Assembly: GCA_046313435.1 (NCBI GenBank)
Contig: JBKBYG010000018.1
Span: 1-34,643, forward strand
Source of the DNA: JBKBYG01 sp046313435
GTDB taxonomy: Bacteria > Pseudomonadota > Alphaproteobacteria > Rickettsiales > Arcanibacteraceae
Direction: 5' to 3'
Length of the DNA: 34,643 nt
The notes beneath the pieces were generated by a model. It ran no database searches, was not told the DNA's origin, and was given only the letters and a program-made list of their open reading frames with translations. Shown here one piece after another: positions 8,892 to 17,799 of the stretch. The translations under genes were made by a program, and so were the position numbers. How positions within the stretch are numbered: position 1 is the stretch's first letter; every line of letters starts with the position of its first letter.

Positions 8892-10526
8892 TTAACGGCT
8901 TCTTGATTTCTTTTTATTTTGGTATGGTAGGATTGACTGAGTTGCAGATTGGTCCGTTAAGCTAACTGCTGATGCAAATGCTGCAGTAATATCTTTATAA
9001 ACATTCACTATAACCATAATCTTGATATCTTTTGCTACATCATTAATTGCTTTATTTCTATAAGTACCTTGTAAGATAAAAGAAAAAGACTGGAAAAAAC
9101 TTCCGATAGCAGAAGTGAATTTTTCAATAAAACCTTGTTTTTCAGTTTCTTTTCTAATTTCCTTGGTTACTAGATCACTATATAAACCTTCAATTGCTTG
9201 ATTTATCTTCTCCTTAAATTCTGGCTGTTCTGCATTTGCAAAAATATTTTCTTTAATTTGAGTATGGATTCTTTCTCTAAATTCATCTTCATCAGTGTAG
9301 AATTCAGCAAGCTCTTTAATATTTTTTATTAAGCGCATCAACTCTATACGTAGTAATTTACTTCTAAGCTTGATCAGTTTTATATCAAGTTTTTTATTTG
9401 CTATATCAGCTGTTACGAGATAGCGACCAGCTTTTTCTAACACGTCTTTATTTTTACTAGCTATTTCAAAAATATTTTTTCCTGATGAATCTTTGTCATT
9501 AATGTTTACACCAATCTGAAGTAAGGTTAAAACTATATCGCCAAAATTTTTTTTTGCAGCCCAAAAAATTGCATTATTACCAATATGGTTTTTATGATTA
9601 ACATCAGCCTTATATTCAGCTAACTTTTTTAATGTTTCGGTATGATTATTATAAGCTGCCCATAATAAAGCAGTATTTCCATCTTGATCTGCATTATTTG
9701 GATTAGCCCCAGCCTCAAGAAGTGTAAGAACACATTCATTATGTCCGTTATACGCAGCCCACATTAAGGAAGTAGCACCATGCTTGTCTTTATTATCAAC
9801 ATCCCCATTCTGCTTTTTTACAAAAGTAATCAATTTAGATAAAATTCCGTAATATCCATATTCTGCTGCAAGCATTAAAGGAGTTTTATCATGATTATCT
9901 TTAATGTTAAAATCTGCATTACTATTAAGTAATCTTGAAGCTATTTCAACAAAACCTTTTTTTGCTGCCCATGCTAATCCAGTATAACCATCTTTATTTT
10001 GAATATTAACTGCAGCATTGTTATTTAAAAGTAATTCAACAATATGTACATGATTATTATACACCGCTTTAATAAGCGCAGAATTACCGTTTTGATCTTG
10101 TGAATTTGGATCCGCTAAATTATCAAGCAAAAATTTAACTACTTCAATATGTCCTGAACTAGAAGCAACCATTAAAGCAGTATAGCCAAAGCTTGTTTGT
10201 ATATTGATATCAATTCCTAAATTTTTTAAGGACTCTAGAAAACTCTTACGTCCTTTTCCAGCTGCAAATGTAATAGCATTACTACCATCAGTATTTTCTT
10301 GAGTAAGTAAATATGGGTATTGCTTTATAAAACCTAAAAACAACTCATGTATGCTAGGCATGTCAATCATTAATGCATGTACAAGCAAGTTATTGTTTTT
10401 ACTATCTAATTTTCGTAAAACTTCTTCTTTATAAGCGCCATGCTCAAGCCATCCTATCAATTCTAAAGGAGAACTCTGCGCAAGTCCAATAAGCTCATCA
10501 AATTTTTTTTGTGGATCAAATTCCAT
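8892..10526 (-). CDS. ankyrin-repeat protein with nine repeats and a helical C-terminal domain
   Basis: About 544 residues from the ATG at 10526; an in-frame TTG four codons upstream (10538) is less likely, and neither has a clear Shine-Dalgarno. Roughly nine canonical ankyrin repeats of 33-35 residues span about residues 80-370, with cores such as GYTALMVASSSGHIEVVKFL, GATSLMWAAYNGHNECVLTL and GNTALLWAAYNNHTETLKKL. They are close to consensus, unlike the smaller ankyrin proteins nearby. The C-terminal 170 residues are helical and charged, with one hydrophobic patch (about 485-515), and end in a basic tail (NKKKSRSR). A host-interaction role is plausible for such proteins in intracellular bacteria but is not shown here. 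Confidence 0.93.
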   Translation of the reverse strand: MEFDPQKKFDELIGLAQSSPLELIGWLEHGAYKEEVLRKLDSKNNNLLVHALMIDMPSIHELFLGFIKQYPYLLTQENTDGSNAITFAAGKGRKSFLESLKNLGIDINIQTSFGYTALMVASSSGHIEVVKFLLDNLADPNSQDQNGNSALIKAVYNNHVHIVELLLNNNAAVNIQNKDGYTGLAWAAKKGFVEIASRLLNSNADFNIKDNHDKTPLMLAAEYGYYGILSKLITFVKKQNGDVDNKDKHGATSLMWAAYNGHNECVLTLLEAGANPNNADQDGNTALLWAAYNNHTETLKKLAEYKADVNHKNHIGNNAIFWAAKKNFGDIVLTLLQIGVNINDKDSSGKNIFEIASKNKDVLEKAGRYLVTADIANKKLDIKLIKLRSKLLRIELMRLIKNIKELAEFYTDEDEFRERIHTQIKENIFANAEQPEFKEKINQAIEGLYSDLVTKEIRKETEKQGFIEKFTSAIGSFFQSFSFILQGTYRNKAINDVAKDIKIMVIVNVYKDITAAFASAVSLTDQSATQSILPYQNKKKSRSR

Positions 10527-10673
10527 ATATAATAGCAAATAAATTAATAAATATTTGCTTATTATTATACGGTCATAATATTAAAAATTATTTAAATTAC
10601 TTTATCATATACGCATTAAATTAATATAACTATGAAATATGATTTAAGTTTTTTATAAAATGCGTCTAGATAC

Positions 10674-10707
10674 AACTCTCATTTAAAGTGATTTTATAAT
10701 GAGAGTT
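10674..10707 (-). terminator. hairpin downstream of the cyclophilin gene
   Basis: Perfect 10-bp inverted repeat AACTCTCATT (10674-10683) and AATGAGAGTT (10698-10707) with a 14-nt loop, located 17 bp beyond the cyclophilin stop codon. No long T run follows on the minus strand, so it may be a weak terminator or an RNA-stabilising hairpin. Confidence 0.5.
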
Positions 10708-10723
10708 ATTTAGAAATTAATTT

Positions 10724-11295
10724 TTATTGGTTAGCCAGTTTAAGTGAAATGATTTTATCCGGATTTGATACACTACCATTATTAGCAGAATTGCCTTTTT
10801 TGATTTTATCAACAAATTCCATACCGCTTGTAACTCTACCAAATACTGTATATTGATTATCTAAAAATGTAGAATCTTTAAGTACGATGAAAAATTGACT
10901 GTCTGCACTATTTGGGCTTGCAGCTCTTGCCATAGACACTATTCCTCGCACATGAGGTTCTTTTGAAAATTCTGCATCTAATTTTTTACCAGAACCGCCT
11001 GTGCCAGTCCCTGTAGNNNNNNNNNNGTAGGATCACCCGTTTGAGCCATAAATCCATCAATCACACGGTGAAACACAATACCGTCGTAAAATTTTTCCTT
11101 GACCAATTCTTTGATACGAGCGACATGTTTTGGAGCAAGGTCAGGAAGCAATTCAATTTCCACTTTCCCATCTTTGAGCTCCATATATAACGTATTGTCT
11201 AAATCAGCTGAATTTGCATTTGTAGTCATAAGTAATACACCTAAAGAAAAAATTATTGAAATAAGTAATTTAAAGTAGTTTTTAAATTTTGTCAT
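10724..11295 (-). CDS. periplasmic peptidyl-prolyl cis-trans isomerase (cyclophilin), split by assembly gap
   Basis: The N-terminal part (11295 down to the gap) has a signal peptide (basic start, hydrophobic core LLISIIFSLGVLLMTT, cut near ANSA) and cyclophilin motifs FYDGIVFHRVIDGFMAQTGDP. After the gap the family continues with TGTGTGGSGKKLDAEF, then VRGIVSMARAASPNSADSQF and a normal C-terminus. The two parts are in different frames only because of the arbitrary 10-N gap. The gap flanks share CTAC; merging on that overlap restores frame and gives GDPTGTGTGGSG, the cyclophilin consensus, and a 185-residue protein. It catalyses proline isomerisation during folding of exported proteins. The gene is probably intact. 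Confidence 0.92.
11017..11026. other. assembly gap (10 N)
   Basis: Ten N's inside the cyclophilin gene. The flanking sequence on the minus strand reads ...GATCCTAC, then the gap, then CTACAGGGACT. The shared CTAC suggests the two contigs overlap by 4 bases and no sequence is missing. Confidence 0.95.
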
Positions 11296-11422
11296 AATTA
11301 CACCTTAAATTTAATTGATAAACATAGATTAATAAATAGGCTAATATATTTATTATCTAATGTCTAATATTATTAACTATAAAACAACTTTCAAGTAAAT
11401 TATATGCATTAGAAAGACTTTT

Positions 11423-11512
11423 GATGACCGCAGGCCATAAGACTTGCGTCACGGTTAAAACAAGTTCAAGAGGACCATAAACCTTAAGTTATGCGTCAGG
11501 CGGAACTTGTTT
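11423..11512 (-). repeat. structured REP-like intergenic element with two 29-nt imperfect repeats
   Basis: On the minus strand, two 29-nt units (11470-11498 and 11423-11451) both begin TGACGCA, share CTTA, GG and GGTC at the same positions, and match at 20 of 29 bases. Each can fold as a small hairpin, for example TGACGCA with TGCGGTCA (one bulge) in the second unit. A further perfect 10-bp inverted repeat, AAACAAGTTC (11458-11467) with GAACTTGTTT (11503-11512), encloses the first unit. Local GC is clearly higher than in other spacers. It lies between alaS and the cyclophilin gene. It may be an interspersed palindromic repeat or a structured RNA. Confidence 0.55.
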
Positions 11513-11548
11513 GAGCATCTAAAATCTAATTCAGCAAATTCTTTTTAA

Positions 11549-14191
11549 TTAAACTACTTTATTTATAATATCCTTAATCTTATCTATAGCCTGAGTAATA
11601 TTTTCAATATTTACGCCTCCTGCTTGTGCAAGGTTTGGTTTACCACCCCCTCCACTACCACCGAGTATTAAAGATACTTCTTTAGCAATTATTGAAGCAT
11701 TGAGCTTATCAGTTAAATCATCACCAACAGCAATAACAACCGAGATTTTTCCTTCATTAATAGTAAAGATAGCCGCAACTTGAAAGTTTTTACCCTTAAT
11801 AATATTTTCGGCAATATTACGTAAATCCTTTGGGGGGATATCTTTAAGTTCTTTGTATGTAAACTCAATTGCTCCAATTTTTTCAGAATTACTTGCTCCA
11901 GATGAATCATTCATAGCATCTTTTGTGCGTAATAGAGCCAAATCTTTCTCAAGGTTCTTTTTATCTTTTATTAATGTTTCAATCTTTAAAACCATGTCAG
12001 CTTCGCTGGATTTAAAAATTTTACAAATACTCGAAATTAGTTCCTCATGTTTTTGGAAGTACTTCAAAGCTTCTAAACCAGTAACCGCTTCTATTCTACG
12101 AACTCCTGCAGCTACAGCCCCTTCACTGATAATTTTAAAACACCCTATGTCTCCAGTTCTTCTTACATGGGTGCCTCCGCAAAGCTCAGTTGAACAATGG
12201 TCTTTTTCAATATGGTGCCCCATAGAGACTACTCGCACTTCATCCTCATATTTTTCACCAAATAAAGCCATCGCTCCAGCTTCAATAGCTTGATTTGTAG
12301 GCATGAGTCTGGTTAAAACATCACTATTTTTAATGATCAATTCATTCACTAAATATTCTATTTTTTTCTGTTCTTCAACTGTAATAGCTGTAGAGTGACT
12401 AATATCAAATCGTAATTTGTCAGCAGTTACAAGCGAGCCTTTCTGAGTGACATGATTACCTATCACTTCTCTTAACACACTATGTAAAAGGTGAGTCGCA
12501 GAATGGTTCACTTTAATTCTATTTTTATTATCTGAATTAACTTTTAAAGTTACAAACTCGCCCTTTTTAATTATCCCTTTATTTAATATACAATAATGAA
12601 TTATTAGGCTTGAGTGTTTTTTAGTGTCGATAACAGAAATATTTGCAGAATTATTATATATTTCTCCTATATCTCCAACTTGCCCTCCTGATTCTGCGTA
12701 AAAAGGAGTTTGATTAGTAATTAAGTTAAATTTTATCCCTACTTCACTAATTGACTCTACTTCTTTACTATCTATAATAATAGAATTTACTTGACCTTCA
12801 GCTGCTTCCGAATCATAACCTAAAAATTCTGTAGCACCGTATTTTTCATGTAAATCATACCATAAAATATCAGTCACTTTTTCTCCAGAACCCACCCAAG
12901 AAGCACGTGCTTGCTCTTTTTGCTTTTTCATAAGATCATTAAAGCCTATATCATCAACTTCTATTTGCTGTTGCTTAACTATATCCTTAGTCAGATATAA
13001 TGGAAATCCATATGTATCATATAATTTAAATGCAATATCTCCAGATAATATACTGCCTGTTGATAATTTATCAGTCTCGGCTGAGAGAAGTTTTAATCCT
13101 TTATCAAGTGTGTATTTAAAACGCTCTTCTTCTTGACGTAAAGTTTCACTAATAAAACTCTCTGCACGAATGAGCTCAGGATAAGCTGAACCCATATTTT
13201 CAATAAGAGCAGGTAATAATTTATGCATTAATGGATCTTTTGAACCTAATTGATGTATATGCCTCATTGCACGGCGCATAATTCGTCTAAGTACATACCC
13301 TCTTCCTTCATTAGAAGGCATAACCCCATCAGCAATAAGGAAAGAACAAGAACGCAAATGATCAGCAATTATTCTATAAGATGCTATATTTTGAGTATTA
13401 ATTTTATTATTTGTCAAATCGACAGCTGCATTAATAAGATTTTTAAATATATCTATATCGTAATTATTATGAACTTTCTGCATTACTGCTGAAATTCTCT
13501 CAAGACCCATACCTGTATCAATACTAGGCTTTGGAAGGGCGATCCTAGAATTTTCTAATTGTTCAAATTGCATAAATACTAGATTCCATATTTCTACAAA
13601 TCTATCGCCGTCCTCATCCTTAGTTCCAGGCAAGCCTCCAAATATATGCTCGCCATGATCGTAGAAAATTTCCGAACATGGCCCACATGGTCCTGTATCA
13701 CCCATAGACCAAAAATTATCATTAGTATTTATACGAATGATTTTACTTTCAGGAAAGTCTGTGAGTTTTTTCCATATATCAAAAGCTTCATTATCATTAT
13801 GATAAACTGTTATATAAAGGCGTTCTTTATCTAATTTGAGTTCTTTTGTAATAAAATTCCATGCAAATTCAATAGCTTCATCTTTAAAATAATCTCCAAA
13901 TGAAAAATTTCCTAGCATTTCAAAAAATGTATGATGACGAGCTGTATAACCTACATTATCTAAATCATTATGTTTACCCCCCGCTCTAACACATTTCTGG
14001 CTACTAACTGCTCTAGTATATGAAGCTTTTTCTATTCCAGTAAATAAATTTTTAAATTGCACCATTCCTGCAGTAGTAAACATTAATGTAGGATCATTAC
14101 GTGGAACTAAAGGACTGGAAGAAATTATTTGATGATTATTTTGTCTAAAAAAACTTAAGAAACTTTCTCGAATCTCATTAACGCTTAACAT
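11549..14191 (-). CDS. alaS: alanine--tRNA ligase
   Basis: An 880-residue protein, normal for bacterial AlaRS (about 875). It starts MLSVNEIRESFLSFF. The class II catalytic domain shows RHHTFFEMLGNFSFGDYFK (about 84-102) and the motif 3 region GMGLERIS (about 227-234). The editing domain has the zinc-binding HSATHLLH and CGGTHVRRTGDIG motifs (about 560-670). The C-terminal DHHA1/C-Ala domain ends with the glycine-rich GGSGGGGKPNLAQAGG. It charges tRNA-Ala and clears mischarged Ser and Gly. It is transcribed divergently from the membrane cluster at 14461, with 269 bp between them. No defects are seen. Confidence 0.98.
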   Translation of the reverse strand: MLSVNEIRESFLSFFRQNNHQIISSSPLVPRNDPTLMFTTAGMVQFKNLFTGIEKASYTRAVSSQKCVRAGGKHNDLDNVGYTARHHTFFEMLGNFSFGDYFKDEAIEFAWNFITKELKLDKERLYITVYHNDNEAFDIWKKLTDFPESKIIRINTNDNFWSMGDTGPCGPCSEIFYDHGEHIFGGLPGTKDEDGDRFVEIWNLVFMQFEQLENSRIALPKPSIDTGMGLERISAVMQKVHNNYDIDIFKNLINAAVDLTNNKINTQNIASYRIIADHLRSCSFLIADGVMPSNEGRGYVLRRIMRRAMRHIHQLGSKDPLMHKLLPALIENMGSAYPELIRAESFISETLRQEEERFKYTLDKGLKLLSAETDKLSTGSILSGDIAFKLYDTYGFPLYLTKDIVKQQQIEVDDIGFNDLMKKQKEQARASWVGSGEKVTDILWYDLHEKYGATEFLGYDSEAAEGQVNSIIIDSKEVESISEVGIKFNLITNQTPFYAESGGQVGDIGEIYNNSANISVIDTKKHSSLIIHYCILNKGIIKKGEFVTLKVNSDNKNRIKVNHSATHLLHSVLREVIGNHVTQKGSLVTADKLRFDISHSTAITVEEQKKIEYLVNELIIKNSDVLTRLMPTNQAIEAGAMALFGEKYEDEVRVVSMGHHIEKDHCSTELCGGTHVRRTGDIGCFKIISEGAVAAGVRRIEAVTGLEALKYFQKHEELISSICKIFKSSEADMVLKIETLIKDKKNLEKDLALLRTKDAMNDSSGASNSEKIGAIEFTYKELKDIPPKDLRNIAENIIKGKNFQVAAIFTINEGKISVVIAVGDDLTDKLNASIIAKEVSLILGGSGGGGKPNLAQAGGVNIENITQAIDKIKDIINKVV

Positions 14192-14460
14192 ATTAATTTA
14201 AATCCATTTTTTAATATAATATTAACCTAAAACCAGTTAAGATAACATTTTTGTTACAAATAAGATTTTATATTTTTAAAATTTTGAAAAACTAAGCCCT
14301 ATATGGATAACTTATTTCATCTCAAAGTTTAGAAATAATACTTATTTGCGAAAGAATATTACTACTAGCTTTAAACAATATAACAGAATTTTAATAAAAA
14401 TAAAATTTTATATAATGTAATACTATATATAAAACGAAAAACTTTATCTTTATCTATTTT

Positions 14461-16068
14461 ATGAAAATACAAAAACTTAATTTTTCATCTATCTTGAAAA
14501 TCAAAACATCGAAATTTATACTTACTGTTGGAGATGAAGGTGCAATTTTGATATTGGTTAAAGAAGGAAAGCTAGACGTGAGGTTATTTGCAACCTTAAC
14601 TGCACAAGATGAAATAGAAAAGTTTAAAGAACTATTGGCAACAGAACCCGATATTCCAATTTCAATATTGGTTGATGTTTCAGATCAAACTTATTCCAGG
14701 CAAACATTTCCAGGGATAAATAGTTATACATTAAAAAAATTAGTCCAAAAAAAACTTTCAAGAGATCTAGCTTCAGTTGAATTAAAAAACAGTATTAATA
14801 TAGGAAGATCAAAGAATGGGCGTAATGAGTGGAATGTAATATTTGTAGGTTGCCCTATTGTAACACCTTTAAAAGAATGGCTGAATTTTGTAGCTGAACA
14901 ATCCAATCCTATAGGTGAAATTTGCATGCTACCCATAGAGGTTGCTTCTTTGGTGAGCAAAATTAATTCTTTAAATTTTGACAACCCAACTGAGGATTCA
15001 AAAAAAGCACCTAATGAAATTTCAAAATGGCAATTAATATTAACTCATAATAAAGTCGGTGGTTTTAGGCAGGTTGCTTTTTATGAAAATAAGGTTATTT
15101 TTAGTAGGTTAATTGCAATACAGTCTGATGAATCTGCTCATTATATAGCTGGCAATATTGAACAGGAATTACTTAATACAATCGAATATTTAAAAAGATT
15201 ATCACTCCGGGAAAGTGATGGATTTGATCTCATAATTATAGTTTCGCAAGATATAAAAAATAGTTTACAAAAAGTTAAGTTTACTGCGCGTAATATTTTA
15301 ATTATGACACCTTATGAAACTGCTTATAAAATAGGTTTAAAAAATGCTGCTGTAGAATCTGATAAGTATGCGGATATTATTACTTCAGTTAATTTTGCTA
15401 CAAATAAATCAGTTCTAACATTCGCCGATGAATCACTTAAAAAAATAAAATTTTTTGAGATTTCTTCTAAAATTAGTAAACTGTTATTTTTTACAATCAT
15501 AATAGTTTGTATTATACTTACTTTAATAAACTCATTCCAAATATATTCTAATAACAAGAATTCTGAAGTAAAAAATAAGGAACTTTCAAAACTTCAAGAA
15601 AATTTCACAGAAATTAAAAATAAGTTAGGAAACTTAGAAGAAGTGGAAAAAATTAGCAATATTGTGGCTTTATATAAAATACTCACTAATAACAATATTT
15701 CTCCTTTTGAAATTATTAAGAAGTTCTCAGATATAAAAGATACAAATTTACTTATAAAATCTATTAATTGGAAAGCTAAAGATCCTATTAAACAAGATGA
15801 CAATAAGGCTATTAAAAATGATAATTATTTACAATCAGCTGTAACTTTTAGTTGCGAGTTTTATAATGAGAAAATGGGCTATCAAGAATTATTTGAAAGT
15901 TTTGACAAATTTATTAAGGTAATTGAAAATAGTTTCAAAGATTACACAATTGAATATTCTCGAAATACAGAAAAAATTAGCTTTGATAATTCTATTAAAA
16001 AGATTCCTTTACAAATCACTATTACGGGCCCTAACCTCAAGAATGACAAAGGTAATCCAAGTGCATAA
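14461..16068 (+). CDS. GspL/PilM-PilN-like bitopic membrane protein (tentative)
   Basis: A 535-residue protein. The N-terminal 330 residues look like a cytoplasmic alpha/beta domain with alternating strands and helices, beginning TSKFILTVGDEGAILILVKE, a pattern similar to actin-like PilM/GspL domains. One membrane span follows at about 338-360 (LLFFTIIIVCIILTLINSF), then a coiled coil (about 365-400) and an extracytoplasmic C-terminal domain. That order (cytoplasmic domain, one span, coiled coil, small domain) is the layout of type II secretion GspL or a PilM-PilN fusion. The next two genes have matching partner layouts. No ATPase motif is evident. The call is from architecture, not a search. 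The ATG has no clear Shine-Dalgarno. Confidence 0.6.
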   Translation: MKIQKLNFSSILKIKTSKFILTVGDEGAILILVKEGKLDVRLFATLTAQDEIEKFKELLATEPDIPISILVDVSDQTYSRQTFPGINSYTLKKLVQKKLSRDLASVELKNSINIGRSKNGRNEWNVIFVGCPIVTPLKEWLNFVAEQSNPIGEICMLPIEVASLVSKINSLNFDNPTEDSKKAPNEISKWQLILTHNKVGGFRQVAFYENKVIFSRLIAIQSDESAHYIAGNIEQELLNTIEYLKRLSLRESDGFDLIIIVSQDIKNSLQKVKFTARNILIMTPYETAYKIGLKNAAVESDKYADIITSVNFATNKSVLTFADESLKKIKFFEISSKISKLLFFTIIIVCIILTLINSFQIYSNNKNSEVKNKELSKLQENFTEIKNKLGNLEEVEKISNIVALYKILTNNNISPFEIIKKFSDIKDTNLLIKSINWKAKDPIKQDDNKAIKNDNYLQSAVTFSCEFYNEKMGYQELFESFDKFIKVIENSFKDYTIEYSRNTEKISFDNSIKKIPLQITITGPNLKNDKGNPSA

Positions 16069-16717
16069 TAAAAAATTAAATATTGTTAAGACTAATTTTA
16101 TAAAATCTTCAATCATACATCTTATTATAACAACCTTTGTTCTAATTATATTATTAAGTTCATTATTTTTTAAAAATAATTATTTCTCAAAAAGTGAAAA
16201 ATTAAAAAATGATATTGAAGCAATTAAGAATAATATTGCAGAAACTAACAAGAAACAAATCGAAGCAACAGAAGCATTATCTCTTTGGAAAAAGGTTAAT
16301 GAAAGTTATAAAAAGAGAGAAGGACTAGCTATAGATAAATCAAAACTTATTTTGGATAATTTAAGCAAAGCGTATTATTTATCTAAAAATTTGGAGATAA
16401 ATTTATCTACTCCTATAGAGCTTAGCGATATTTATAAAACAGATACTACCGTAATTATGTCTAGTGAAGTTAACATACGACTCGGCGCACTAACGGATGA
16501 ATATGTATTAAAATTTTTTGATTCTATAAAAAAGAATTTTCCCGGCTTTATAAATTTTAAGCAATTTTCTATCACCAGAAGGATCGATTTATCTCCTGAT
16601 ATAATTAACCAAATTTCTGTTAAAAACTTTCCTGAAATTGTAGATGCTCAATTAATTTTTGAATGGCGAGATTTTAAAGACATAGTTAAGCTAAATTATA
16701 AAGACTCAAAACAATAA
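16061..16717 (+). CDS. GspM/PilO-like bitopic membrane protein (tentative)
   Basis: About 218 residues from the GTG at 16061, chosen because AAAGG (16048-16052) lies 8 bp upstream; the start overlaps the previous stop by 8 bp, so translation is probably coupled. An ATG at 16043 and a longer reading frame from 15923 lack such support. A short cytoplasmic N-terminus leads to one membrane span (about residues 16-36, LIITTFVLIILLSSLFF), a charged coiled coil (about 40-85), then an extracytoplasmic domain of about 130 residues. This matches PilO/GspM-type partners that pair with PilN/GspL. No enzyme motif is visible. Confidence 0.6.
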   Translation: MHNKKLNIVKTNFIKSSIIHLIITTFVLIILLSSLFFKNNYFSKSEKLKNDIEAIKNNIAETNKKQIEATEALSLWKKVNESYKKREGLAIDKSKLILDNLSKAYYLSKNLEINLSTPIELSDIYKTDTTVIMSSEVNIRLGALTDEYVLKFFDSIKKNFPGFINFKQFSITRRIDLSPDIINQISVKNFPEIVDAQLIFEWRDFKDIVKLNYKDSKQ

Positions 16718-16738
16718 CATGAATCAAAAGGTTTAATT

Positions 16739-17782
16739 GTGCATCAATTATGTAAATATAATATAATTTTTATAATATTAATTTTAAGCTTAACGGGGTT
16801 TAAATCCGTTAAGAGCATGGAAAATATTGATGAGTTAGTACCTAAGGATTCAGATTCTATTCTTAATCCAAATATAATTAAAGAAATCAACCCACAAGAT
16901 GTAGCCCCCCTAGTTCCCCAAACTCAATCTGAGTCTAGTGAACAACCTGATAATATAAATAAGGAAGCCTCGCAAATTCAAAATCAAGCCGTAGAGAATT
17001 CCCCTTCTACTTCAAACAAAGAGGCTGTTACTGATGTTTCAAAAGAAGCAATTGTTAATATAAGTAAAACTAAAGACACTTCTACACAGCCAGTAGAAGA
17101 ACAAACTGTTACTGAGATCGGCAAGAGCTCAGATTCACCCCCTTCAAGTGATTTCTATAACAATAAATCTTATATAATGTCTGATTGGTCAAGCTCATTA
17201 ATGTTTTCAAATGAAGAATTAGCTAATATTAATGAAACCCTTATTAACTCCAGTTCTGAAAAAAAACTTATTCCTAATTCAAACAGTAATGATCCTACTG
17301 CTAACAACAACTCTCCTTTTGATATAAACTTCAAAGCTCCAGAATATTCCCCTACCTTTTATCTTAACTCAATTATATATAGATCACCTACTGATTGGGT
17401 AATATGGATTAATAAAAATGAAATAAGGGCTAATTCTTTAGGAAAATCAATAGAATTAGATAAAGATATGAGTATTGAAATACTAAAAGTCTATGAAAAA
17501 TACATCGTAATAAAATGGAAAACTTATTTTTTAGATAGTTTTTGCCCTGAATGGAAAAATATATTGAATAAAGGTGTCAATTCAGAATATTATTCGGATA
17601 ATAATAATAATAATATAATAGTTGATGAAGATTCTAAATTTATTGTATTTAAATTAAAAGTTAACCAGACTTTTAATGTTAATCAAATCTCAATAAATGA
17701 GGGATACATTGCACCTACGAAAATTGAGGCAAAAGTAATTGATAAAGCGATCACTTCAATTTCGGATAGTATCAATAAGTAA
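16739..17782 (+). CDS. exported protein, GspC/GspB/PilP-like C-terminal domain (tentative)
   Basis: A 347-residue protein from a GTG start with AAAAGG (16727-16731) 7 bp upstream. The N-terminus is a signal peptide or anchor (YNIIFIILILSLTGF, then VKS). A long Ser/Gln/Asn/Pro-rich linker covers about 30-200. The C-terminal domain starts YLNSIIYRSPTDWVIWIN and continues with a strand pattern ending IEILKVYEKYIVIKWK. In GspB/GspC and PilP proteins a similar small beta domain (an apparent 'residue-IY-sp-W-v-IN-G' opening) sits behind a flexible linker and contacts the outer-membrane secretin. It lies 21 bp after the GspM-like gene. No secretin or GspE/F/G gene is in the window. Confidence 0.55.
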   Translation: MHQLCKYNIIFIILILSLTGFKSVKSMENIDELVPKDSDSILNPNIIKEINPQDVAPLVPQTQSESSEQPDNINKEASQIQNQAVENSPSTSNKEAVTDVSKEAIVNISKTKDTSTQPVEEQTVTEIGKSSDSPPSSDFYNNKSYIMSDWSSSLMFSNEELANINETLINSSSEKKLIPNSNSNDPTANNNSPFDINFKAPEYSPTFYLNSIIYRSPTDWVIWINKNEIRANSLGKSIELDKDMSIEILKVYEKYIVIKWKTYFLDSFCPEWKNILNKGVNSEYYSDNNNNNIIVDEDSKFIVFKLKVNQTFNVNQISINEGYIAPTKIEAKVIDKAITSISDSINK

Positions 17783-17799
17783 TAAACATAGGATTTATA

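Noticed and set aside
10724..11295. Cyclophilin as two genes or a frameshifted pseudogene
   Set aside because: The frame change coincides with the 10-N gap, and the CTAC overlap restores both the frame and the family motif.
11423..11498. CRISPR-like array (two 29-nt repeats)
   Set aside because: Only two imperfect units with an 18-nt spacer, 9 mismatches, and no cas genes; the hairpin potential fits a palindromic repeat better.
11853..12293. 146-codon frame on the plus strand
   Set aside because: It is antisense to conserved alaS editing-domain codons and is explained by codon bias of that gene.
14192..14460. Divergent promoters between alaS and the GspL-like gene
   Set aside because: Several TATAAT-like boxes occur (for example 14411-14416), but none is paired with a convincing -35 box at 16-18 bp in this AT-rich spacer.
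15923..16717. Long 264-residue start for the GspM-like gene
   Set aside because: It would overlap 146 bp of the previous gene and lacks a ribosome site; GTG at 16061 has AAAGG at proper spacing.
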